Assembly: GCA_026702755.1 (NCBI GenBank)
Contig: JAPPBX010000018.1
Coordinates: 1-64,000, forward strand
Direction: 5' to 3'
Source: Candidatus Poribacteria bacterium
GTDB lineage: Bacteria > Poribacteria > WGA-4E > WGA-3G
Length of the DNA stretch: 64,000 bases
Part shown: one piece after another, positions 36,967 through 44,813 of the stretch
Layout of the letters: every line of letters starts with the position of its first letter
Position numbering within the stretch: position 1 is the first letter of the stretch
Notes under the pieces: generated by a model
Databases searched by the model: none
The model's input: only the letters and a program-made list of their open reading frames with translations
Told to the model about the DNA's origin: nothing
Made by a program: the position numbers and the translations under genes

Positions 36967-39381
36967 ATGGAAAAGCCATTGTCTATTCTATTTTTGTTGG
37001 TGCTTACTGCCTTACCTGCTCTTGCCGAAACCGGCGATGTTCAAGGCACCGTCTATCAGCAAAGCACAGGAAAACCCCTTGCATCCGCTGATGTCCGCAT
37101 TACCGAAACAGAACAAACGCAAAAAATCGATGAAAACGGTGTCTTCCGCTTCATCGAACTCCCCAAAGGCACCTATACTTTTGTCGTTACCCATCCGCTT
37201 GAACCCTTACCTACAGAAATCTCGGTTGACATTAGCAGCGGTGATACCACCGAAATCAAAATACACCTCGGCGCAGCCTTTAAACTCGAAACAGTGGTGG
37301 TGGAAGGGAAACGCCTCCCCCGCACGGTGAGCCGAACGGAAATCCGTGGCAGCGAACTTCTACGGATTCCAGGTTCCGCCAATGACGCACTCAAAGGACT
37401 AACGACTCTCCCCAGTATCGGCATCCCAAACGATTACTTTGGCGTGCTTTACATCCGTGGGAGTGAACCGGGCTCCAACCTCTACTATTTGGACAGGACC
37501 CCCCTCGGTTATCCATTTCATTGGGGCGGTTTGTTGTCAACCATCAGTTCAGAAACTATTGAAACAATTGACATCTACGCTGGCGGATACGGCGCGGAAT
37601 TCGGATTGGATTCTCAAGCGGTGCTTGACATCCACGCACGCGACAGCATTGCAGAGCGGTTCGATGGGAAATTTAACCTTAATATTTTTTATTCTGAAGG
37701 GTTGCTTGAAGGAAAGATCGGTGAAGAGGGATACGTTTCCGCCTCAGGACGGCGAAGTTACTTTGATCTCATCGCTGAACCGATTTATGAAAGCCAAACG
37801 GGAAACACGCAACAGTTTCCCCATTTCTCGGACTATCAACTCAAATTTGTCTATCCACTGACTGAAAACCACAGCCTCACACTTAATGCATTCGCCGCAA
37901 CCGACCATTTTCATGTTGAGACAGAGGAAGAGGAAGATGATGAAATGGAAATAGACGATCCTTTTGAGTCCTCTGCCTTTTTCAAAAATGGATTTAACGG
38001 GCAGGGCATCCACCTACGTTCAGAATTCACCGAAAATCTCACATCCAATCTATCACTGACCCGTTCACTCAATTTTCTTGATATAGACTTAGATGCGGTT
38101 ATATCAGAGACTACCCTTACAGATGAAAACGATGAGATAATCTCTAAATACAGGGATTCTATCGAGTATAACTTAAAGGTTAACGTCCCCGTCTATACCC
38201 TCCGCGAAGACGTGTCCTACAAGCTAACACCTAAGCTCCAGCTTGAACCGGGGTTTCTCCTGGCGTTCAGTCCAGCAAACAGTACGGAGCATTCCAGTTA
38301 CCCATCATTTGAAGAAGAAGTACCAGATGACGAGACAGTGAGCGAATTAATGCGGACGGATCCCACCAAAGTAACGTTTGACGATGATGGAACCCCGCGG
38401 ATACGCGCGACTGAAACCAGAGACTACGAATTTGGACACGATTTACAACGCGCCGAAGGCTATCTACAAACACGATACGACCCGCTACCCGCGCTTTCAG
38501 TCGCGCTCGGTATACGGGTCGATTATCTCGATGTGATAGAGCAGGTTTCCATTCAACCCCGTGGGAGTATAAGTATCAAGCTTCCGATCGGTTCTAACCT
38601 CCGATTCGCTTATGGACATTATGAACAAAGTCCACAACTGTCCGAGCTGCTATCAGAGAACGGGAACGCAGCGTTAAAATCGAGCCTTGCACGTCACTAT
38701 ATCATGGAAATAGAACACGAACTTTCATCACGCACCGAATTCAAGTTTGCTACCTACTACAAAGACATCCAGAAACTAATAACACCCGATGAGGTCTCAA
38801 ATTATCTCAATCAAGGCGTTGGGTACGTCGGCGGTGCAGAATTGTTCCTACGGCACCGGATTCCAGATAAATTCTTTGGCTGGATTTCGTATGCCTACAC
38901 GCACGCCGAGCGTCGAGAAAATCCTGATGTTACATATCAACCTTACCTTTTCGATAATACACACATTGTTAGCATTGTGGGAAACTATAACTTTAGTCCG
39001 GATTTTGAGATCGGCGCGAAGTGGCAGTATCTCAGCGGTACCGCCGAAGCACCTATCAACTCCATCGTTCTCATCCAAGATCCGGTGACGCGCGGATTGA
39101 ACCCTCTCTTCGCAAGTTTTAGCCGCCTCTTAGGTGCTAAACTGACCCCTTATCACAAGTTAGATTTGCGGATAAGTCACAAATGGAACTTCATGGGCAT
39201 GAAGATAGGCGGATTCATCGAAGTTCTCAATGTATACAATCGCAAAAATACCATTGAGTTTATCCAGAATGAAGGAACATTTGAAGTACAAGGGGAGGAA
39301 GTCACAATTGAAGAACGCGAGGTCGGAACAGCCAGGCAACTTCCATTGCTGCCTTATGTTGGGTTGACGCTTGAATTTTAA
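36967..39381 (+). CDS. TonB-dependent outer-membrane receptor (copy 2)
   Basis: The start is the ATG at 36967 (MEKPLSILF), with GGAGG about 15 bases upstream; the frame is open for 50 more codons but these precede the signal peptide. The 804 residues have the same order as copy 1: signal peptide, Ig-like domain (GDVQGTVYQQSTGKPLASAD), plug (RTEIRGSELLRIPGSANDAL) and barrel ending GLTLEF. The N-terminal half is much more alike between copies than the extracellular loops, as expected for divergence of ligand binding after duplication. One loop carries an acidic run (EEEEDDEMEIDD). Confidence 0.88.
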   Translation: MEKPLSILFLLVLTALPALAETGDVQGTVYQQSTGKPLASADVRITETEQTQKIDENGVFRFIELPKGTYTFVVTHPLEPLPTEISVDISSGDTTEIKIHLGAAFKLETVVVEGKRLPRTVSRTEIRGSELLRIPGSANDALKGLTTLPSIGIPNDYFGVLYIRGSEPGSNLYYLDRTPLGYPFHWGGLLSTISSETIETIDIYAGGYGAEFGLDSQAVLDIHARDSIAERFDGKFNLNIFYSEGLLEGKIGEEGYVSASGRRSYFDLIAEPIYESQTGNTQQFPHFSDYQLKFVYPLTENHSLTLNAFAATDHFHVETEEEEDDEMEIDDPFESSAFFKNGFNGQGIHLRSEFTENLTSNLSLTRSLNFLDIDLDAVISETTLTDENDEIISKYRDSIEYNLKVNVPVYTLREDVSYKLTPKLQLEPGFLLAFSPANSTEHSSYPSFEEEVPDDETVSELMRTDPTKVTFDDDGTPRIRATETRDYEFGHDLQRAEGYLQTRYDPLPALSVALGIRVDYLDVIEQVSIQPRGSISIKLPIGSNLRFAYGHYEQSPQLSELLSENGNAALKSSLARHYIMEIEHELSSRTEFKFATYYKDIQKLITPDEVSNYLNQGVGYVGGAELFLRHRIPDKFFGWISYAYTHAERRENPDVTYQPYLFDNTHIVSIVGNYNFSPDFEIGAKWQYLSGTAEAPINSIVLIQDPVTRGLNPLFASFSRLLGAKLTPYHKLDLRISHKWNFMGMKIGGFIEVLNVYNRKNTIEFIQNEGTFEVQGEEVTIEEREVGTARQLPLLPYVGLTLEF

Positions 39382-39396
39382 ATCCAAATCCGAGAT

Positions 39397-39425
39397 TTGC
39401 CATTTACGAGGTGTTCTGGTATAAT
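39397..39425 (+). promoter_or_regulatory. Sigma-70-like promoter of the lipoprotein array
   Basis: TTGCCA (39397-39402), a 17-base spacer, then TATAAT (39420-39425), about 55 bases upstream of the first lipoprotein ATG. Confidence 0.65.
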
Positions 39426-39480
39426 ACCGCTGTAGTAGGGAGCGCACACCCCCACACGCGTCCAACAAGGAGAGATACTT

Positions 39481-40110
39481 ATGAAAATCTGGATTATTTT
39501 TGGTATTTGCGTTCTGATGCTCACCGGCTGTACGAGTGCTGAGTACCAAAAGATGCAAGCAGAACGCGATCAGCTGCTCAAAAATTACGAAGACCTCCGC
39601 GACGAGCACAACGAACTCAAACTCAAAACCGATACAATCGAAACGCTGTTAGGGAAGTGGAGGTTTTTAAATCTTGAAATCGAAGAAAGCGATGTCACCG
39701 AAGAGGTTGCAAAAGCCAAAGCCGCACTTTATGCCCTTGACTTGAAGAATCTCACGCTTAAATTCTTTGAGGAAAAAGGTATCTATAATTACCGCGGCAA
39801 AAACGGTGATACGGAGGTTTTCGGACAATTTACTATCATCACTGTCCGGTACGGCGATGAACCCTTCCCATTCATCCGGTTCATCAGACGCTCCGGCCCT
39901 GAGATACCCCAATTCCTTTTCGCAGCAAGTTCCGACAGAAAACCGCTCGGTCTATCAGGCGCGCCGGGACTTGACACAGCAAACGAGATTAGTATTTCGG
40001 TTAAGCCTGACGGGCTGTATCTCACAATGCACGGCAAGATGCAATTAGGTCCCAGCGGTTGGGTCCAAAGTGGTGGCGTGCGGTGTTATTTTGGGAGGGT
40101 TGAAAAATGA
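39481..40110 (+). CDS. Lipoprotein of a tandem paralogous family, member 1
   Basis: The 209-residue protein has a lipoprotein signal peptide (MLTGC, Cys at about residue 17), a coiled-coil-like stretch rich in Glu/Lys/Asp (about 20-52), then a compact domain. This starts with LLGKWRFLNLEIEESDV, contains YNYRGKNGDTEVFGQF and PFIRFIRRSGPEIPQFLF, and ends GPSGWVQSGGVRCYFGR. The GKW opening and anti-parallel-looking body resemble lipocalin-like domains, but I do not claim that family. It is probably anchored in the outer or inner membrane facing the periplasm. The stop overlaps the next start as ATGA. Confidence 0.75.
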   Translation: MKIWIIFGICVLMLTGCTSAEYQKMQAERDQLLKNYEDLRDEHNELKLKTDTIETLLGKWRFLNLEIEESDVTEEVAKAKAALYALDLKNLTLKFFEEKGIYNYRGKNGDTEVFGQFTIITVRYGDEPFPFIRFIRRSGPEIPQFLFAASSDRKPLGLSGAPGLDTANEISISVKPDGLYLTMHGKMQLGPSGWVQSGGVRCYFGRVEK

Positions 40111-40739
40111 AAATCCTAACTGCTTTCAGCCTGCTAATGCTTGTTTTTGCAGGGTGTACCAATGCCAAATACCAAGAGATGCAAAACGAACGTAATAGCG
40201 TCCGCGCTGCCTTTGAAGATGCTCGCAGAAAACACGACCCGCGGACAATGGAACTTGCTTTAACTGACGAACTTCTTGGCACATGGGAGTTATTGAGTTT
40301 GGAAGTTGAAGAAGGTGATGTCAGCGAAGAAATAGCGACATTAAAATACGATATTCATGCGACGGCTCGCAAAAATTTGACCCTTGAATTTTTTATGGAC
40401 CGAAATGTCTTCCGCCGATACCGCGGGAAAAATGGAGAGGCAGAAGTAACAGGAAGTTTCAAAATTAGCCCACTCCGCTATGGCGGGGAATTGTTCCCCT
40501 TCCTGCGAACCTTTCGGGACACAGGTGAGAAATTACCTCAATTCATCTCTGGCATGGCACAAAACAGGCTTGAAACAGGAGAGAGTGTCTCTATGAATAT
40601 TAGCCCGCTATCAAATTGGTTGGGCATCTCAGTTACGGAGGACAGATTGCACATAATTTTGGACGGTGCAATGCAACTAACTCCAAACGGCTGGGCACAA
40701 AGTGGAGGGATCCGTTGCACTTTCAAACGGGTTAAATAA
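40107..40739 (+). CDS. Lipoprotein of a tandem paralogous family, member 2
   Basis: The 210-residue paralogue has lipobox VFAGC, then LLGTWELLSLEVEEGDVSEE, RRYRGKNGEAEVTGSFKI, and the closing GWAQSGGIRCTFKRV. The ATG overlaps the stop of member 1 by four bases, so translation is coupled. Its conserved core is the same as in members 1, 3, 4 and 5. Confidence 0.75.
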   Translation: MKILTAFSLLMLVFAGCTNAKYQEMQNERNSVRAAFEDARRKHDPRTMELALTDELLGTWELLSLEVEEGDVSEEIATLKYDIHATARKNLTLEFFMDRNVFRRYRGKNGEAEVTGSFKISPLRYGGELFPFLRTFRDTGEKLPQFISGMAQNRLETGESVSMNISPLSNWLGISVTEDRLHIILDGAMQLTPNGWAQSGGIRCTFKRVK

Positions 40740-40762
40740 AACCGTATTAAGGAGAGAAAACC

Positions 40763-41692
40763 GTGAAAATGTTAACACCGCTCGCTATCCTCGTATTCGT
40801 GTTTACAAGTTGTAATAGTGCGCTATATCAAGAAGGACGGCAGGAAAGCAAAGATGCAATCGAGAATTACGAAGATGCGCGCATGAAATATGATCCAGAA
40901 AAAATGACAAGCGAGATAAAGGCGCAGCTGATCGGTAAATGGCAGCTGATCGGCATAGAAGTTGAAAAAGAGACCATCAATGCACAAGCGACGAACCCAA
41001 AATCCGAAAGCGGCGAAACAGTCTCCTCCTCCGATACCAATGTACAAACGCCAACAGCACTCGAATCGTCTCAGCCTAACATGGAGGAACGGACATCCGA
41101 ACAGGATCCTGTGCAATTACCGCCAATCACAGTCCAAGGGCACGAAGATAACCAAAAGATAGCTGCGGCAAAAATGGCTTTGGTCGCTGCTAACCGTAAA
41201 AATCTAACGCTCGAATTTTATGAGGAGCGTACCTCCTACTATTACCGTGGCAGCAACCGGGGCAGGAAAGTCACAGGGCAATGTAAGATCATCGCCCCGC
41301 GAGTAGGAGATGTCCCTTTGCCATTCATCCGATTCAGACGGCGTACCGGTCCGAAAATGCTTGAGTTCCTATTTACTTCCGAACCCGCAAGGCTTATGAC
41401 CGCCAGAAGCAAGCAAGCGTTTGCTGAAAATACGCAGCGGATGGAAGGGAAAAATTACGTAAACACCAGCCGACCGATATGGGGGGATAAGCACGAGAAC
41501 GTCCGTAGACTGGGTGGAAGAGGCAGTGAGAAAGCCGCCCCAAAAGGGGTTTCCTACATGCCAATTTCAGCATTGGGAATTGAGGTGACAAGTGACCGAC
41601 TTTATATAATCCTTGCAGGAGATATGGAACTAACCCCCAACGGTTGGACACGAACCGGTGGTCTACGATGCGCCTTTAAGCGGATCGAATAA
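40763..41692 (+). CDS. Lipoprotein of a tandem paralogous family, member 3 (with linker insertion)
   Basis: The 309-residue paralogue has lipobox VFTSC and LIGKWQLIGIEVEKE. A low-complexity Ser/Thr/Pro/Glu-rich insertion of about 60 residues follows (about 75-130), ending LPPITVQGHEDNQKIAAAKM. The core then resumes with YYYRGSNRGRKVTGQCKI, PFIRFRRRTGPKMLEFLF and GWTRTGGLRCAFKRIE. The inserted segment ends with a phrase that resembles the TonB-receptor junction (LPPITV), which may be chance. A 23-base gap follows member 2. Confidence 0.75.
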   Translation: MKMLTPLAILVFVFTSCNSALYQEGRQESKDAIENYEDARMKYDPEKMTSEIKAQLIGKWQLIGIEVEKETINAQATNPKSESGETVSSSDTNVQTPTALESSQPNMEERTSEQDPVQLPPITVQGHEDNQKIAAAKMALVAANRKNLTLEFYEERTSYYYRGSNRGRKVTGQCKIIAPRVGDVPLPFIRFRRRTGPKMLEFLFTSEPARLMTARSKQAFAENTQRMEGKNYVNTSRPIWGDKHENVRRLGGRGSEKAAPKGVSYMPISALGIEVTSDRLYIILAGDMELTPNGWTRTGGLRCAFKRIE

Positions 41693-42180
41693 GAAACTGG
41701 TCCCTATAGTCTATGGAGGTAGGTCTTGTGTCTACCCTTCACTCTTGGTTTAAAGTATACTAAAATTTGGACAATTTTCCGCAACATAGGGGACCGTTAG
41801 TTTTCTGTGTCCTTGTAGCATAGGCTGTTAGCCTGTGGCATCGTAGTTGTAGGATATGCCGTTGGCTTCCTGGACCAAGGTCCGCAAACCACCGTTATCT
41901 TTCACCAAGTTTTGGGATGTGTGAAACGCGTAGAAAAATCCTTTAGTCTTTAAAAATTCAACCGAAATGTGCTATGAATTCTCCAAACTATAGTAAAGTA
42001 TAACCCAAGTTGCTACCTACAACATTTTAGTTATGAACCCTGCGTCTTTGTAGCGTAAACTTTCAGTTTGCGCACGCAGAAGCACAGACTAACAGTCTAT
42101 GCTACAAAAACCAGCACAATCTAACACATTCTGCTACAAAGGTAGCAACTTAGGTTAAAGTATAAGAGAGGAAAAAATAA
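41693..42180. other. Spacer between lipoprotein members 3 and 4
   Basis: It holds AGCATAGGCTGTTAGCCTGTGGC-type inverted repeats (about 41818-41840), a fragment of the TATAGTAAAG end at 41989, and the intact miniature element described separately. No gene is seen. Confidence 0.5.
41994..42164. mobile_element. AAGTTGC miniature element with 9-base target duplication
   Basis: The element body is 42003-42155. The ends ACCCAAGTTGCTACC and GGTAGCAACTTAGGT are inverted repeats (14 of 15). It is flanked by perfect direct repeats TAAAGTATA at 41994-42002 and 42156-42164, so it inserted fairly recently. The interior has further inverted repeats around AACTTTCAGTTTGC and ACTAACAGTCTATGC. It lies within the lipoprotein array and inside an older TATAGTAAAG end. 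Confidence 0.8.
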
Positions 42181-43092
42181 ATGATGAAAACGTTAACAAT
42201 ATTGGGCATTATAACGATAGTGTTCACAGGTTGTGGGACGCTAATATCCCCGGAGACTCAGTATGAACGGGAAAGCTTGATTGAAGCTTACGATGCCGCG
42301 CGCCAAAAACATAATCCCGAAAGAGTCAAGAAAGCCGTGAAGGACCTTCTTGTCGGTAAATGGCAGTACGCCGGGTTAGAAGTGGAAGAGGGCAGTGTCA
42401 CTGCAAAGCGGGCGGAGTTGATATCGCAGCAGACACCAAGCTCGCCATCTTCCGCTACGGAAGGATTACCCACGGCTGCCGCGGGCGAAGCGTCAACAAC
42501 CCCTAACGTGTCTGAAGAAGCGGCGGTCCCAAACCTGCCAAATCCAGAGGCAACCCCACAGACCCCGGATGGAGAGGCGAATGTGACTCGTCTGCCACCA
42601 ATTGAGGTCACAGACGAGAAATCGCAGCAACGGATATTAGGTGCAAAAGCCGCACTCGTCGCCTCTACGCGGAAAAATCTCATACTCGAATTTTCTGAGG
42701 ACCGCACCTCTTACTACTACAGCGGTAGCAATCGCGGCAAGAGTGTCACGGCGCAATGTTACATCACCACCAAGCGGTACGGCGACGATCCATTTCCGTT
42801 TATCAGTTTTCGGCGGCGGACGGGCCCAGAGATGCTTGAGTTTCTATTCGGTTCCGAACCTATAAAACAGATGGTCGCGAAAAAGAAACGGGCGGATGCC
42901 GAGAGAATACGCAGAATGGGGGCACAAGCTGGACGGAGAGCCTCTAAAACCTCTTATACAATCTCCTCAATAGCAGGAATTACGGTGACAGAGGACACAC
43001 TCTATTTAGTCCTGTATGGGGATATGGAGCTAACACCGACAGGGTGGATGCGAACGGGAGGTCTGCGATGCACTTTCAAACGGATCGAATAA
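42181..43092 (+). CDS. Lipoprotein of a tandem paralogous family, member 4 (with linker insertion)
   Basis: The 303-residue paralogue has lipobox VFTGC and LLVGKWQYAGLEVEEGSVTA. A Ser/Thr/Pro/Ala-rich insertion of about 70 residues sits at the same point as in member 3 and ends RLPPIEVTDEKSQQRILGAK. The core follows: YYYSGSNRGKSVTAQCYI, PFISFRRRTGPEMLEFLF and GWMRTGGLRCTFKRIE. It is closest to member 3. The miniature element inserted just upstream may have separated it from the first three genes. Confidence 0.75.
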   Translation: MMKTLTILGIITIVFTGCGTLISPETQYERESLIEAYDAARQKHNPERVKKAVKDLLVGKWQYAGLEVEEGSVTAKRAELISQQTPSSPSSATEGLPTAAAGEASTTPNVSEEAAVPNLPNPEATPQTPDGEANVTRLPPIEVTDEKSQQRILGAKAALVASTRKNLILEFSEDRTSYYYSGSNRGKSVTAQCYITTKRYGDDPFPFISFRRRTGPEMLEFLFGSEPIKQMVAKKKRADAERIRRMGAQAGRRASKTSYTISSIAGITVTEDTLYLVLYGDMELTPTGWMRTGGLRCTFKRIE

Positions 43093-43094
43093 AA

Positions 43095-43739
43095 ATGAAG
43101 ATTTTAATGACATTTTGTATTCTGATTTTGGTATTCACGGGTTGCACCTCTGTGAAATACCAGCAGATGCAGAACGAACGCGACACCCGTCGTGAAGCGT
43201 ATGAAGATGCCCGAAGAAAAGAAACGTTTAAACGTAGACGCAATTTTTTCTCGGATGATATGCTCGGCAAGTGGCGATTTCTTGAACTCGTCATTGAGGA
43301 ACGGGGTGGAAGCGAAGACATCTTGAAAATAAAAGCCGCACGCACTGCCCGTAGACTTAAAGGACTGACGCTTCGATTCTGGAAAAGGGGTGATGTCTCT
43401 TACCAGTACCAAATCGAAAACATGATGACGAAGTCTCATGGAACGTACTCAACAGGGGCGGTTCATGATGAGGACAAACCAGACAGTGGAGGAATCGCAT
43501 TCTATCCGACGGCTGGCACCCAGATACCGGATCTCCTATTTAGTTTCGCAGATGGCATCCATAGACAGGTCCTGTTAGATAACGGAGAAGTCCACTCCAT
43601 AACGCTAAGACCTGACATATTGGGAATCTCCATAAAAGAGACACAGATGGATTTGACATTAGATCTCGGCATGGTATTAAGCCCCGACGGTTGGCTGCAC
43701 CGCGGAAATATCCGTTGTACCTTCGAGCGAATCGAATAA
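43095..43739 (+). CDS. Lipoprotein of a tandem paralogous family, member 5
   Basis: The start is the ATG at 43095, two bases after the stop of member 4; the longer frame only overlaps that gene. The 214-residue protein has lipobox VFTGC, MLGKWRFLELVIEERGGSED, and the end GWLHRGNIRCTFERIE. The middle of the domain is the most divergent of the five: the YRGxNG segment is replaced by YQYQIENMMTKSHG. It lacks the long linker. Confidence 0.75.
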   Translation: MKILMTFCILILVFTGCTSVKYQQMQNERDTRREAYEDARRKETFKRRRNFFSDDMLGKWRFLELVIEERGGSEDILKIKAARTARRLKGLTLRFWKRGDVSYQYQIENMMTKSHGTYSTGAVHDEDKPDSGGIAFYPTAGTQIPDLLFSFADGIHRQVLLDNGEVHSITLRPDILGISIKETQMDLTLDLGMVLSPDGWLHRGNIRCTFERIE

Positions 43740-43808
43740 TTTGCATGAACGTCCAAAAACAGACACAAACGAAAGCCTTTACTTGCTTGTCTTATTGGGA
43801 AAAATCTT

Positions 43809-44813
43809 ATGAAAAGCGTGGGTATCTTTACCCTTTGTTGCATTAGTTTGGTATTGGTGTTCGCTCACACGCGTCAGGTTTGTGCAAGAGCACCTGAGAG
43901 TGCGAAAATCGTCTATACCTCTGAAACAGTAAACATTAAACAGAAGGGCAATAGCGACATCTATATCATGAATCCGGACGGGACAGGGCAGATCCAATTA
44001 ACGCGACATCCTGCCTCCGATTCTCAACCTGTCTGGTCACCGACAGGGGATAAGATTCTTTTTACCTCAAATCGCGATGGCATTTCGGACCTGTTTCTTA
44101 TGAACGCAGACGGGACAAACGTACAACAGGTGTTCCAGAAATTGGCAAACAGACTACACGGCACCTGGGCACCTGATGGGAAACAGATTGCTTATTACCG
44201 TGTTGATGCAGAAATTAACGAAACAGGTATCTACACCGCTGCAATTGACGGAACTGGAGAGGAACGAATCGTGAGCGGTTGGCAACCAGCGTGGTCACCA
44301 GACGGTTCCGAGATCGTCTTTGTTTCACTGGAGGACCTTGGAATTCACATCATTAACCTACAAACCGGTGTAGAAGACATCGTGCTTCCGATGGAACAAG
44401 CGATCCCTTTTGACCCAGTTTGGTCGCCAGATGGAACCCAAATTGCTTTTACCGGTGTAAATCTGGTTCAGCTCGTTCTGGGAAATTTTTTAAAAGCCGG
44501 TGGAAAACTGCCGAACGCGGTGGAGACGATCTACACTGTGAACCGCGATGGCAGCCAACTTGAGCGGGTTGTTTTTGGTGACACCAAGACTTCTGATCCT
44601 GCTTGGTCCCCGTTCGGTAACCAACTCGTATATGAGCAACCTGTCGGAAAAGAGATTCATCTCTTCAGAATTACGCTGGGCAGTGATAATCCACACCAGC
44701 TTACAGATGAAGGCTATAACAGGGACCCAGATTGGTTCGACCCGTTGGTTTTACCTGTGGTCCCACAACCGAAGTTGTTCACAACAGTATGGGGAAAAAT
44801 AAAAGCAGATTAA
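43809..44813 (+). CDS. Secreted TolB-like beta-propeller with C-terminal W-G tag
   Basis: The 334-residue protein has a signal peptide (about 1-26, VCARAPE) and PD40 repeats: NSDIYIMNPDGTGQIQLTRH, VWSPTGDKILFTSNRDG, TWAPDGKQIAYYRV, AWSPDGSEIVFVS. It ends PKLFTTVWGKIKAD, a divergent form of the shared tag. It is the nearest paralogue of the gene at 15045. It follows the lipoprotein array by 69 bases and may be co-transcribed. Its stop overlaps the hrpB stop on the other strand by a few bases. Confidence 0.8.
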   Translation: MKSVGIFTLCCISLVLVFAHTRQVCARAPESAKIVYTSETVNIKQKGNSDIYIMNPDGTGQIQLTRHPASDSQPVWSPTGDKILFTSNRDGISDLFLMNADGTNVQQVFQKLANRLHGTWAPDGKQIAYYRVDAEINETGIYTAAIDGTGEERIVSGWQPAWSPDGSEIVFVSLEDLGIHIINLQTGVEDIVLPMEQAIPFDPVWSPDGTQIAFTGVNLVQLVLGNFLKAGGKLPNAVETIYTVNRDGSQLERVVFGDTKTSDPAWSPFGNQLVYEQPVGKEIHLFRITLGSDNPHQLTDEGYNRDPDWFDPLVLPVVPQPKLFTTVWGKIKAD

